A stretch of DNA of 64,000 nucleotides from Macrostomum hystrix (lineage: Eukaryota > Platyhelminthes > Macrostomidae): contig CATNEN010000001.1 in assembly GCA_950097015.1 (NCBI GenBank), positions 10,748,001 through 10,812,000 on the forward strand. Reading direction: 5' to 3'. Of this stretch, positions 1-10,422 are shown piece by piece; the stretch's first letter is position 1, and each line of letters begins with the position of its first letter. A program made the position numbers and the translations under genes. The notes under the pieces were generated by a model. That model had not been told where the DNA came from, searched no databases, and saw only the letters and a program-made list of their open reading frames with translations.

Positions 1-250
1 GAATCTACGACGTCCCAGTCCCTTTCTGCATGATCTGATACATGATCTGCTACAGAATGCTGAGAAGCTGCGGATTCCTGACTGCTTTGAGTAGTTTGCC
101 GGTTAAAGTTGGCTCTAGCGACATTATAGGGCAGAAAGAGTGAACCACGGCCGCGGCGCCGCGATACTCGGATGCCAAGATTTACTGAACGAGGAAACTG
201 AAATAAAATAAAGCATAAGAAAACTACAGTAAGGAAAAAGGAACAAAGTA
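1..250. other. no feature recognised
   Basis: AT-moderate leader of the window. No open frame of useful length, RNA gene or repeat could be supported here. Confidence 0.4.
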
Positions 251-575
251 GTGCTACAGCAGGGCAGGGGCTGGTGGTGGGGCAGGGGCAGGACTACTGC
301 AGGGTTTGGGCAGGGGATGGGACTGGGCAGGGGCAGGGGGTTTGGGGCAGGGGCAGGGACAGGGGGTTGGGGCAGGGGCAGGGGGTTGGGGCAGGGGCAG
401 GGACAGGGGGTTGGGGCAGGGGCAGGGACAGGGGGTCGGGGCTGGAGCAGGGGCAGCGGCTGAGGCTGGGTCTAGGGCAGGGGTAGGGCATCGGTAGAGG
501 CAAGGGGTGGGGTAGGGGCCAGACAAGGGCAGTGCGAAAGTTGGACAGGGGCAGGGGCAGGGGCAGAGCAGGGTC
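251..575 (+). repeat. G-rich minisatellite (GGGGCA units)
   Basis: About 320 bp built from GGGGCA and GGGACA units with GGTTGGGGCA variants. The long Gly/Arg frames on the plus strand and Pro/Cys frames on the minus strand are by-products of the simple repeat, because several frames stay open at once. Runs of four to six G spaced by two to three bases give strong G-quadruplex potential on the plus strand. Confidence 0.9.
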
Positions 576-596
576 CGTGTCATATAAAGGGAACAT

Positions 597-899
597 AATA
601 AATGACTTCGTTAAATCCAGCTTTATAGGCCACAGCTTGTAGTATATAAATATAACCTTCTAGCTAGTGGTTGGTATAGCTACCCTGGTAAGGTTGGCAG
701 GTTGCTCATAACTGGAGATTTATCTTAATTTAAGTAATTAAATGAAATATGAATTGTATCTCATTTGTCATATAATAGTTTAGGAAATCAAATAGATATA
801 GCCTTATTTAATCACTTCGAAATAGTGCCTCGGTTAGCAATATAAAATCATAAACCAAGTTTAATAAATTATTCTTTATAATAAATTATAAAGAAAAAA
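597..899. other. AT-rich non-coding stretch
   Basis: AT-rich sequence between two minisatellites. Nothing recognisable in either strand. Confidence 0.4.
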
Positions 900-1850
900 A
901 GTATTCTTGTATAAATACTGGACTGGACTGGATAGCTAGCTAGGACTAGAAAGCTAGGGAGGCAAGATAGGACTAGACAGCTAGTGGGGGGGCAGGATAG
1001 CTAGCTAGGACTGGACAGCTAGGGGGGCAGAAAAGCTAGCTAGGAATGGACAGCTAGGGGGCAGGATAGCTATCTAGGGGGGGCAGGATAGCTATCTAGG
1101 GGGGGCAGGATAGCTAGCTAGGGGGGCAGGATAGCTAGCTAGGGGGGCAGGATAGCTAGCTAAGGGGGGCAGGATAGCTAGCTAGGACTGGCCACCTAGG
1201 GGGGTGGCAAGATTTCTAGCTAGGACTGGACAGCTATGGGGCAGGATAGCTAGCTAGGACTGGACAGCTAGGGGGGCAGGATAGCTAGCTAGGACTAGGC
1301 AGTTAGGGGGGCACTGGGCACAATAGCTAGCTAGGACTGGACAGCTAGGGGGCAGGATAGCTAGCTAGGACTGGACAGCTAGGGGGCAGGATTGCTAGCT
1401 AGGGGGGGCAAGATTGCTAGCTAGGACTGGACAGCTAGTGGGCAGGATAGCTAGCTAGGGGGGCCTGGATAGCTAGCTAGGACTGGCCAGCTAGGGGGGG
1501 GCAAGATTTCTAGCAAGGACTGGACAGCTAGTGGGCAGGATAGCTAGCTAGGGGTGGCAGGATAGCTAGCTAGGACTAGGCAGTTAGGGGGGCACTGGGC
1601 ACAATAGCTAGCTAGGACTGGACAGCTAGGGGGCAGGATAGCTAGCTAGGACTGGACAGCTAGGGGCCAGGATAGCTAACTAGGACTGGCCAGCTAGGGG
1701 GGCAAGATTGCTAGCTAGGACTGGACAGCTAGGGGGCAGGATAGCTAGTTAGGACTAGACAGCTAGGGGGGCAAGATTGCTAGCTAGGACTAGACAGCTA
1801 GGGGCAGGATATCTAGGAGGACTAGAGGGCTGGGTAGCGAGGAGGACTGG
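900..1850 (+). repeat. GCTAGCTAGG-rich minisatellite
   Basis: Roughly 950 bp of degenerate tandem units of about 30-40 bp. The core is GGACAGCTAGGGGGGCAGGA followed by TAGCTAGCTA. Unit length varies because the GGACTGGACAGC half is missing in some copies. GCTAGC palindromes recur throughout. The array tapers into a degenerate tail at about 1800-1850. No coding function is evident. Confidence 0.9.
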
Positions 1851-1859
1851 ATAAATATA

Positions 1860-3430
1860 GTATATATATATGTTATACTTTATATTGTAAAATGTATTTA
1901 ATACTAATATAGATAATGTCTCTAAATTAACAAATATGACTAGATCATAACATAAAAAGCTATTTGGTAGTTTAGAACAATTCAATAAATTTTCTTCATG
2001 CAAATGAGTGCCATATAATTTTTTATATAACTACTAACTAGCATTTATAATAACAAAAAAGCTATAACTAAACAGTATTTATATAATTTATCAGCACATT
2101 ATTGGATAAATAGATCAAATGTTTAGAAAATATATCATGCCTAGGCATAGCCTAGCTTGATTTCTACTTAACAAAAGTTTCACATCAGAAAAAGCCCATA
2201 AAGCTGAAGAACCCGAGTTAATAGTTAATTCCTGTAACCTGTTACTACAACTTTCTAATCTAGCAAGTAGTAATATAGTGGCTTTACTGTTACATTACAA
2301 GAAAATTCATATTCGACAAAAAGCAATCTTCAACTTCACCATACAATGTAAGTCACATCTATGTATAGCTTTAAAGCAACTGACTAGCTTGTAAATTCTG
2401 CAAGTAACATCAAACCTGATAATGAATCATATACCAGTGCCAGCCCCGTGCTGATGAATTTTAAATTCGTTTTTATTCAAACAGCACTTTAAAACAAAGT
2501 CGTATTTCAAAATTTAGGATTTTTAACAGGTTAAACAAAACACAATAAATCGCTTAATTTCTAGCCTTGCTGCATTGAAGTACTAGTTAGTTAAAACAGA
2601 TGAGCTTTTTCCGGTCTAGTCCATAGAAGAAAGCTTAACAGACGAGCTTTTTCCAGGCTAGACGGGAGATATTTTAAGCTTTTTCCCCGTCTAGACCTCT
2701 GCCGTCGGGTGAATAATTGCATATGCAATACTTTCGTACTTTTTAATTGTAGACTTAGTCCAATAAATATTCGTCTATGAAAGAAAATGAAAGAAAATAA
2801 ATGAGCAATCATTTAAGTGCTTAAAAACAGATCTACTATAGTCTATAATTCTTTCTTTCATATATTTCGTTTTACTAATACTAAAGAGAGACGTTTAAAA
2901 AACTTCTATCCGGGGATCCCTGGACAAAACCCCGGACCTTCATTCGGGGTCGCCGGGGGGCCGTCCCCGGGGTTGGCATTATGCCACATGGTATTCAATT
3001 TGGACATTGGTTCAAATTAAATGCCTGGCTTATAATACTGATTGAAAATGGGCTCAAATGGCATAACCAAATTTAGGTAATTATGCCAAATTGGCCCAGT
3101 GAAAAATTCTCAGGTCCAAATGACCTATACTTTAAATGTTTAGCTATATAACTCCAATATTAGGCTTAGTATTATTAGGCATACAGTTACATGTATTTCT
3201 AAATACTACTAGTAGGCTAGGCTAGTACAAAACAAAACATTTAGCAAAATTTAGCTAGTCTCTAAATAATTTTATATAAACATCAATAAAAACTTATGTC
3301 CCTTTATCTATATTAGTATCAATAACTATACATTTATAAATATAGAACTACAAAAGTCATTATGCCTTATGCACATAGTTTTTATGTTATAAATAATATC
3401 AATATACATTGAGGACCAAATGAATATACC
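1860..3430. other. AT-rich intergenic DNA with short repeats
   Basis: No gene supported. At 2597-2700 a short AGCTTTTTCC motif followed by TCTAG/GCTAG occurs three times. At 2910-2985 there is a small GC-rich island with CCCGG-type inverted elements in otherwise AT-rich DNA. Short open frames here lack coding character. Confidence 0.4.
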
Positions 3431-3438
3431 AAATGAAT

Positions 3439-3522
3439 GTGGCCTCGCCGTGGAATCGAACTTACGCTCGTAAGGACCGTGGCGCGAGAGGCAAACGCGT
3501 TAACCGCTCTACCACCGAACCC
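3439..3522 (-). tRNA. tRNA-like sequence (tRNA relic or SINE head)
   Basis: On the minus strand there is a good B box (GTTCGATTCC, complement of 3452-3461) and an A-box-like segment (TGGTAGAGCGGTTAACGCG, complement of about 3496-3514). The spacing suits an 84-nt type II tRNA with a long variable arm. The two ends do not pair into a convincing 7-bp acceptor stem and the anticodon loop is not clean, so this is more likely a decayed tRNA or the tRNA-derived head of a SINE than a working gene. A covariance-model scan would decide. Confidence 0.4.
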
Positions 3523-3524
3523 CT

Positions 3525-4085
3525 ATTCTACATGTATATGTATAGTTGGCAAGTCGACGGTAATGCTCGTAGAAGTAGTAAATTATGTGACACGCCGCTA
3601 TATATCACTTGGTCTGACGATTTTTAGCATTTGAGAATTATATGTAAGTTTTTTAGTATGCAAACGATATCCGCTATGCGCTAACGATACAATTTTCGTA
3701 CGGCTTTTTATAAAAATTGTAACTCATTTAAAAAATATTGTAATTCTGTCGTGCAACAGTAGGTGTTAAGTAGCCCCGATTTTTCGCGTCTCTTGTGCCT
3801 TGTCCCATTTCAAACGCTCATATTGATCCCCGATCAGTACATTGTTGCGGAGAGAGCGTACAAGAGATCATTGTATGTATACTTTTCCTCAGACGCAATG
3901 AAATTTCATTTAGGCCATTATTCCACACTTTTGGAATTTTCATAGACAAAAGAGTCCATCAGTATATTTTAACTAATAAACCATGGATGAAAATATAACT
4001 GAAACGATATAATTTATATTATTGCGTTTTTCGAGCTAGTAGAACCTACGAGCAAGAAATTTAATCCAACTGAATCTGGGCCTCA
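3525..4085. other. no feature recognised
   Basis: AT-rich sequence with short plus-strand frames that show no recognisable domain. If the tRNA-like element is a SINE, its body would lie on the other side (below 3439), not here. Confidence 0.3.
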
Positions 4086-4088
4086 CGG

Positions 4089-4209
4089 CTAGTAGTCTAT
4101 GGCAAAAACTGTGTCAAAGCGTCAAACAAGAAAAGCATGTACTGAAATGCGTGCTTGAAGGATTCACTTGCTTGACGCTTTAACACAGTTTTTGCCATAG
4201 ATTACTGGC
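4089..4209. repeat. long foldback (inverted repeat, hairpin)
   Basis: The segment at about 4091-4130 is the reverse complement of about 4166-4206 with roughly four mismatches over 40 bp. The shared core is TCTATGGCAAAAACTGTGT. The 35-nt spacer has a further short pairing (AAGCATG with CGTGCTT), so the transcript would fold into one long, nearly continuous hairpin. It could be a foldback MITE, a hairpin small-RNA precursor, or a chance palindrome from an old inverted insertion. Confidence 0.8.
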
Positions 4210-4814
4210 AGAGAAGCTCCGATTGCATGCATTTTTTCTATTTTGCATTCATTTGCTTGCTCGTAGGCTCTTTTAGCTTGCAGAAAGCTACATTCATCCA
4301 TGCATTAAATAACCATGAACACAAAACCAGAACAGGAGCAATTGAATGTCACTGCCTATCAACGTTACTGCAGATGTCAAAGACGCCTTTTACTTACTCA
4401 CCCCGAAATTAAACGTGCAGTTTTCAAACCGTCAATTTTCGAAAATACGAGACACTTGGGCCTAAGTGTTCATCACTGCAATAATTGAAAGCGAAACTGT
4501 TTTGACACCAAAGGAACATTTATTCACCGACAAACATTTTCTGATAAATAAACATTCATTTAATTACTCATAAACTTACCACTTGAAAGATGCACTTCAT
4601 TAGCCGGCTTGACTTCGACAGGTGAGATACCGTCGACACCTGTCTCAATGCACGGCATGTTTACGCCGTTCGATTGCTTGGGAACCTCGATAGGACGCTC
4701 TAAGGCGTTACAGCCGTCGACGCTTCAAAAACTGCGCGGTCGCGCTTCCTTGCTAGATATCGGCGCACCGTTCTTTCGCTCTTCTGACCGGTGATGCACA
4801 TGATATCGTTCATT
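4210..4814. other. no gene recognised
   Basis: Mixed-composition sequence. The only structured item seen is a short perfect inverted repeat (GACAGGTG / CACCTGTC) near 4617-4644. Short frames look like chance. Confidence 0.3.
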
Positions 4815-5483
4815 CCATGGCCATTACCTTTATTCTTCCCAAAGAGATCAGCAAAAAAGGGTCCCCGCCTCTCTCTAAAAAACTCGGTCTCTATATTCTA
4901 AATTCTCTACTTTTAATATTCCACATCAGTTTGTGAGTTGCATATCTAGGACAAAAATTATCGAAGCCTCCATAATGCACAAACCGTTACCTTTATTCTT
5001 CCCGAAGGAAAAAAAGAGTCCCCGCCAAAATAAATCTGTCTCTATGTTCTCTACTTTCCATATCAGTTTGTGGGTTGCATATCTGGGACAAAAAATTATC
5101 GCAGCCGCTATAATATTCCCTAAGAGATCAGGAAAAAAAGTGAACCTGCAAAAAGTGTGCCAAATCCATAAAACTAACACCTAGATTCCCAATCCCTAAA
5201 ATCAAGACCCCAAACCTAGGGTGCTCATCCTCCGAAATTATATTCTCATTAAAAATGCTCCCAATCGTCTCTCCAGGATCTTATTACAAAAGTCATGAGC
5301 CTAATTACAAAGAGTAAATACCGATGCAAACTAGAATGCAGCGAGTACATGAAAAAATATTGGCCCAACGTCGATATCAATGTCCCTAATATTAATCAAG
5401 CTCTCCAAAGACACTGGTTTCATAAGTATGGAGTAACCTACGTAAAGGACTAGGACAGCTTCTATAACTGCAGAAATCATTAA
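4815..5483 (+). repeat. dispersed repeat R, copy 1
   Basis: Homologous over about 0.67 kb, in the same orientation, to 31645-32345. Both copies contain internal subrepeats around GTTGCATATCTAGGACAAAA and ATTACCTTTATTCTTCCCGA, and both end at the same place (GCAGAAATCATTA), after which the flanks differ completely. That sharp common end marks an element boundary. In this copy the short reading frame that is open in copy 2 is broken. Family not recognised. Confidence 0.85.
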
Positions 5484-5690
5484 GCAATTGTGCTTTCTTA
5501 CATTCTCCTGAATGATCAACGTCAATACAAACTCTTCACCGTTGAAATCAACGCCAACACCATCTTCCGTCTCAAACTGTAGCACAATCTCGTGAATCTC
5601 CTTATTACTTAGCACAACTCTTTTCACTGGTGCGTACGAGCTCTTCTCCTTGTGCGTATTCATTTTCATATCTATTTTTAAGGCTGTCAT
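5484..5690 (-). pseudogene. 5' fragment of an unknown gene, possibly Maverick/Polinton-related, cut by repeat R
   Basis: A minus-strand frame starts with ATG at 5690 and runs into repeat R at 5483, so only about 69 residues belong to the original gene. The frame continues into the repeat to 5331, giving a chimeric ORF of 119 codons. The end of the genuine part has a 'DxxGVxVDFNGEEF..TL.I' pattern. I associate that pattern, from memory of family features and without a search, with C-terminal segments of proteins in animal Maverick/Polinton-like elements. The assignment is weak; what is solid is the coding-like stretch and its abrupt junction with R. Confidence 0.35.
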
Positions 5691-5790
5691 ATTGTTGTTT
5701 TTCAGCTGCTTTTCAGCTGTTATTTTTTACGGGGTAGAAAAAAATTGAGTAAGACAGGAACAACAAATGAGCGTCAGACGCAAAAGAAGG

Positions 5791-5875
5791 CTGACTCAGC
5801 TTGAGCACAATTGAAGCCTTTTTTCAATGGTGTTTCGTGTGGTTGCATTATTTTTCCCAACGGATAGGAAAAATT
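5791..5875 (+). repeat. direct repeat flanking the Gypsy remnant, left copy
   Basis: About 85 bp starting CTGACTCAGCTTGAGCACAA, matched by 8897-8982 in the same orientation with only a few differences. The two copies bracket the Gypsy LTR/pol remnant. Confidence 0.85.
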
Positions 5876-5884
5876 GATGTGGAT

Positions 5885-6096
5885 TGATGTTTGGGCTAAC
5901 AAGTCAAAGTGCTTTTCCAGAAGACTACGTTTATTAGAAGTCTTGCGAGCTCGGGTAGCCGCGCGGTAGAAAGGGGCTACTGCCCGAGAGGGGCCTCTAC
6001 GATATGAAGAAACAAGGGAGGGAGGATGGCACATAGACATATAAAGTAAGACGCTAAGACGCGCAAGCAAAACCAACTAGCGAACTTGATACATCA
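5885..6096 (-). repeat. 3' LTR of the Gypsy remnant
   Basis: 212 bp with inverted ends TGATGT...ACATCA when read on the minus strand. It is preceded by the purine-rich primer tract GGGAAGGGGA (complement of about 6100-6109). It contains a TATA-like ACTTTATATG and an AATAAA polyadenylation signal at spacing typical of a compact Gypsy LTR. No second copy is present in the window, so the ends rest on the termini, primer tract and position. Confidence 0.7.
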
Positions 6097-6381
6097 TGTC
6101 CCCTTCCCGACAGAGTGCAGACGCAGGGCAACAACAGATAAAGAGACGAGCGAAGGTAAAGGGAGCGGAGGTCGGGCGGAACAAGACCGAGTGAACAAAC
6201 ACGCATCACTGCATCTTCAACTTAGTCACAGCACTGTTCGTGGTAAGAATAGTAGTAATGAGAACAGATCAGTCACGTCCAGTCGTAGTCAAGGAACAAA
6301 ACGAACGGGAGGGCGCCGAAATCTAGCGCTGCGGCGGGTGGCGTCAACCGGAGCATCGGCGGCTGCTGGATCGTCAGGAGC

Positions 6382-7960
6382 CTAGGAAGCCACGACGGGG
6401 AAAGCCGGCACTGCACCCTCGGCCACGGGGATCGAGTCGCTGTCATCAGTCAGAGCATCGAGGGGGGCCAACTGATTGGTGCTGGCCAGGGGTAGCGAGG
6501 CGCCGTCAAGTACCCAAGCAGTGTTGCGGCCCTGGCTCATTAGAAAGTCCACCTTGTTCGGCAGTTGGGAGGACGTCTGCTGATAGAGCACACGGTCACC
6601 CTGGGAATATCGAGAAACGAGAGGGACACGAAGCCGACGACCAAAGACTAGCTCAGCAGGACTCTTTCCGCGCGAGAGGGACGAAATACGATGGTGAAAT
6701 AGAACTTTCTGCAAAAACGGTACAAACGGAGCATGCGTGAGCCGCTCACTCCAAGCGCGCAGCGCTCGCATAACCGTTTGAACAGCTCTTTCAGCAGCAC
6801 CATTAGCCTGGGGGTAATAGGTAGGTGACTCCATCTTCCTAACACCGTTGATGCTTAGCCACGAACGAAACGAGTCACCGAGGAATTCAGGAGCATTGTC
6901 CGATACCAACAGTTCCAGCACGCCAAAGCGGGTGAACACGGTGCGCAACGACTTGATAACGGACTCGGAAGTGCGATCTTTGCAAGGGAATGCCTCTATC
7001 CAGCCCGAGAAGGCGTCCACGATGATGAGAACGTTACCTGCATCCGGAACGAAGGCCCAGTCTATGTGAACCTTTTGGAATGGAAAGACAGTCGGAGGCC
7101 AAACATCACGTTCCTGTCCCAAACTCGGGTGTAACAGGTTGCAGGTGGCGCAGCCTCGCACGAACCGCTCCACGTCGGAATGCATACCTGGCCACCAGCA
7201 CGATACCGCCATAAAATTGTAGGTAGCCACATGTCCGGAGTGCGTAGTGTGCGCAGCTCGAAAGGCCTCTGCCCGGAGACGGGGTGGAATGAAAACCCGA
7301 CGACCGTAGCAGAGTAGACCATCCTCGATCGTGAGCATACCTGCCACAGTCGCAAACGCCCGTTCAGCTTGGGAACACTGGCTCCAATCGCCGGTGCGCA
7401 CGCGAGTCAAAATCCGCTGTAAGAGTGGGTCAGCATCCAATTCTCGGAGGATTCGATGTTGCGCAATTACGGGGGTCTCAAACGTGACGCAATGTATCGC
7501 AGCAGAAGTAGCGCATGAGTCCAGCGAAGAATCAGTAAAGCGAAGGCGGGATAGCGCGTCCGCATGGCCAATTTGCCGACCAGGGGTGTACTTAATGTCA
7601 TAGTCGAAGTGCATCATGGTCAATGCCCACCGTGAAATGCGAACGGAAGTGTTTGTAGGCACGCCCCCCGTCTGGCCAAAGAGTCAAACCAATGGCTGAT
7701 GGTCAGTCTCGATAGTAAAACGGCGCCCCAGGAGGTAGTGTTGCAGGCGCTGCACGGCCCAAAAAACGGCCAAAGCTTCGCGCTCAATGTTCGAATAACT
7801 TTGCTCGGCTTTAGAAAGGCAACGAGAAATGAAGATGACCGGATGTCCGTCCTGAGTCACGACTGCAGCAAGGGCACCTAGCGAAGCGTCTGTCGTTAAA
7901 GTGAGCTCTTTCTCGAGTGAGTAGGGCTGAACAACCGGGATCGACGAAATTTCTTTTTTT
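6382..7960 (-). pseudogene. pol: Gypsy pol, RNase H and integrase part
   Basis: The RNase H region (about 7690-7930, minus strand) has TTDASLGALAAV and a YSNIEREALA segment with catalytic D and E, then an in-frame stop near 7684. The following 426-codon frame opens with the end of RNase H and the connection motif, then the integrase HHCC zinc-binding segment (H..H..., CATCNLLH), then the DDE core: D in HIDWAF, D in LVSDNAPEF and E in NGAAERAVQ, all present. A basic C-terminal region follows and ends just before the LTR. Integrase looks chemically complete, but the polyprotein cannot be made because of the stop and an upstream frameshift near 7950. Confidence 0.88.
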
Positions 7961-8890
7961 CAGCTCAACAAAGGCACGATCGCAATCGGCAGACAACACG
8001 AACGCTGCGTCAAAGCGGCGGAGGGCATGAAGCGGCAAGGATTTCCCAGCGAAGTTGGGAACTAACCGGCCATAGAAGTTGGTGCGGCCCAAAAAATGCT
8101 TAAGTTCTTTCTTGGTTGAGGGAGCAGCAATGCTGCGAATCTTCTCCACAAGCCGAGTTTCAGGGTGAATCCCAGCAGCCGAGATCCGGAAACCCAGAAA
8201 GGAAATATCGTCACACTCTTCCACGCACTTTTCGTCATTCATGGTCACATGCTTCTCGCGAAGTCGAGTCCTGACTACCTGCAAGCGCTTCTGCAGCGAG
8301 TCGGAGCTTTCAGCGAAGATGAGAACGTCGTTCTGATAGACAAGAACGCCTTTGAGGTCGCCAAGAAAAGACTCCATCACGCGTTGGAAAATAAACGAGG
8401 AGTTCTTCATCCCCATTTGTAGGCGGTGAACGCGATAAAGACGTTTTGATGATGGATAGGTCCTGTGCAGCAGCGTCAAGCTCGGTCTGCCAATGCGCAG
8501 AGCGAAGGTCGACTGCAGCAAACTTCTTGGCGTTCTTTAGTCTTGCGAAGAGGCACTCGATGTTTGGAATTGGGTAAGAATCTGACTTAATTTTTGCATT
8601 AACGTGAACGCTGTAATCAGCACACATCCGAAGTGAACCATCCTTCTTCTTGATCCAAACGACTGGAGAAGCATTACTCATCGGACCGTCAATTGCCTCG
8701 ATGACGCCCAAAGCTTGCAGACGATCCAGCTCGGCATTCAGTAGCCTCCAGCGCGATGGGAACGGGACTTGCGCGGCAAAACTTCGGAGTCGTACCCTCG
8801 ATGAGTGTCATGGTGGCCTTCACACCTTTTATAGCCGGCAGGTGAGCCGGCATGGAAATTGTTGAGGTGCCAGCCGTGGCAGTGGAGAAA
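7960..8890 (-). pseudogene. pol: Gypsy pol, reverse transcriptase part
   Basis: Fragments of RT in two frames. The fingers/palm start (PVVWIKKKDGSLRMCADY, AAVDLRSAHWQ) is at about 8440-8700. The palm and thumb (FIFQRVMESFLGDL, LVYQNDVLIFA, SFLGFRIS, ELKHFLGRTNFYGRLVPNF) are at about 7960-8440. A frameshift lies near 8440-8470. The catalytic box that should read YxDD reads YQND, so the first aspartate is lost. Sequence upstream of about 8700 is degraded RT/protease linker. Confidence 0.85.
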
Positions 8891-8896
8891 GCCTGA

Positions 8897-8982
8897 CTGA
8901 CTCAGCTTGAGCACAATTGAAGCCTTTTTTTCAATGGTGTTTCTTGTGGTTGCATTATTTTTCCCAACGGTTAGGAAAAATA
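8897..8982 (+). repeat. direct repeat flanking the Gypsy remnant, right copy
   Basis: Matches 5791-5875 (shared start CTGACTCAGCTTGAGCACAA, shared end near AGGAAAAAT). It is followed by an inverted echo of its own end (TTTTTCCTAACGGTTAG) and a run of CTTCTTCTTC-rich sequence up to about 9140. Confidence 0.85.
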
Positions 8983-9186
8983 ATGCAACCGCATTCTTTT
9001 TCCTAACGGTTAGTAAATTTTATGTGGTGCTCCAGATCAGGTCTTTAGTTGTGTTTTTACGTTTCCATCCTTCTTCTTCAACTTCGTCTTCTTAAACTTC
9101 GTCTTCTTCAACATCTAAGAAGACTTCAGCTTCGTCTTTTTTTCCGTTGAAATTGGCTTCTGGAGCAAAGATTTATCAAATAGTGT

Positions 9187-9867
9187 TTAGTGTTTATAAT
9201 ACCAAAATAATTGAAATATCTTACTTCTTTTACCATCTTCAAACCAGTTGCGTAAAATCTTCTCCTCGCCACCTTCTGCTGGAATCAATGAGATATACTC
9301 CTGCTGTATTTTCAGCAATTCATCAAATCGTTGATCGATTTTGGCTTTTGCCATTGTGTATGATGAAATAACTAATCCCGGGTACTCCAAGAATAGGCGG
9401 TAAAAATTGTGGAAGTCGGCCACCTTGCGCTGTGTGATGCCGAATGTTGTCACCAGATATTCTCCACTTATCTTGTGGTTCATGATCAAGTAGTGGATTA
9501 GCCTTCCTGTTCAAACTGCATGATGGTCGAAGTCAACCGGTTGAACCGCTCTATCAGTTTATCCTTCTCAAAGTTTTGCAGCTTTTCACCAACCAAGTCA
9601 AGTCCTTCAGAGATAGCATTAAGACGCAGCTTTATCTTCATTCTCTTCCAACTTACGAAGAATGGTATCCAAAATATGGTTGCGCTTACTTTCTGTTGCC
9701 ACCTTCTTCACAGGTGTTCGTTTCGCTTCTGGAGCACTTTCAAGTATTTTCAAACTTTTCTCAAAGTCTTTAAGTTCATTATCGGTAAAATCCTTCAGAC
9801 GGGAACCGATAACAGATGTCTTTTTTGCTGATGGATGAAGCTGCCTGCACGATGGTTGAAATCGCAC
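9187..9867 (-). pseudogene. broken gene of unknown function, coiled-coil-like
   Basis: Three minus-strand pieces in different frames read as one decayed protein. The first is a charged stretch (9619-9867, with LEENEDKAAS at its end). The second is a helical stretch (about 9498-9640, with EGLDLVGEKLQNFEKDKLIE). The third is a 100-codon frame (9187-9489) containing FDELLKIQQEYISLIP. Heptad-like spacing of hydrophobic residues suggests coiled coil. The frame changes and stops between pieces show it is not intact. I do not recognise the family. Confidence 0.4.
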
Positions 9868-10422
9868 TCAAACCGATCGCCCCGCGTGTCGCGGTCGACC
9901 CGGAACCCTAGCGCTACGGACCGTCACCGAGCCGTCCTTCTCCTGTTGCCGGCGGTAGCCCTCATTGAAGAGTGACCGGCACTCGGTTCTCTCGAGAGCG
10001 CCACGCATGTGGGGCATCGAAAAGCGGTCTTGGGCTGGTGGGCCGGACGGTTGCGCCCGAACCTGTGTTGGTGGCGGAGGTGGAGGCGCGGTGGCACGTG
10101 GGTCCGGGCCCCACCCGATCAGGGGCACTAGCTCCTGTGCACACGCCGTACGGATGACGTCGATGGCCTCGTTCGGCATGCGTCGCCGCGGTGTAAAAGC
10201 TACCGCTGTACTGATAGCTTCGCTCAGCGTCCGCTGGAGGTCGGGGAATGGTACACCGACGCGTTGCCCTCGAGTCCGATCCCGACGGATCGCGGCCCAG
10301 CTTTCTGATGTTCGACACAGCTTTCTGACGTCCTTGGAAGGCGCCGTCACCGTTGCCGTAGTGGGACCATTCGTTTCGTATGAATGTCTTGAGTGACTGG
10401 AAGATATTTCGCCGTGCGGCAT
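9868..10422 (-). CDS. hypothetical GC-rich ORF (184 codons)
   Basis: A GC-rich island with a 184-codon minus-strand frame containing a run of seven prolines and many Arg/Ala/Thr. Frames on the other strand are open too, which is expected of high-GC DNA, so coding status is uncertain. Position next to retroelement debris makes a decayed gag possible. No domain recognised. Confidence 0.2.
   Translation of the reverse strand: MPHGEISSSHSRHSYETNGPTTATVTAPSKDVRKLCRTSESWAAIRRDRTRGQRVGVPFPDLQRTLSEAISTAVAFTPRRRMPNEAIDVIRTACAQELVPLIGWGPDPRATAPPPPPPTQVRAQPSGPPAQDRFSMPHMRGALERTECRSLFNEGYRRQQEKDGSVTVRSARVPGRPRHAGRSV

Larger units (their letters stand above)
5885..8892 (-). mobile_element. 5'-truncated Ty3/Gypsy retrotransposon
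   Basis: Minus-strand element. In its own direction it has part of pol (RT palm, thumb, RNase H, integrase), a polypurine tract and a 3' LTR. The 5' LTR, gag and protease are missing: the sequence stops at about 8892, immediately before the right copy of an 85-bp direct repeat. Frameshifts and an in-frame stop show it is dead. Confidence 0.9.

Noticed and set aside
251-596. Overlapping 60-110-codon frames on both strands
   Set aside because: All are generated by the GGGGCA simple repeat; several frames open together and composition is Gly/Arg or Pro/Cys only.
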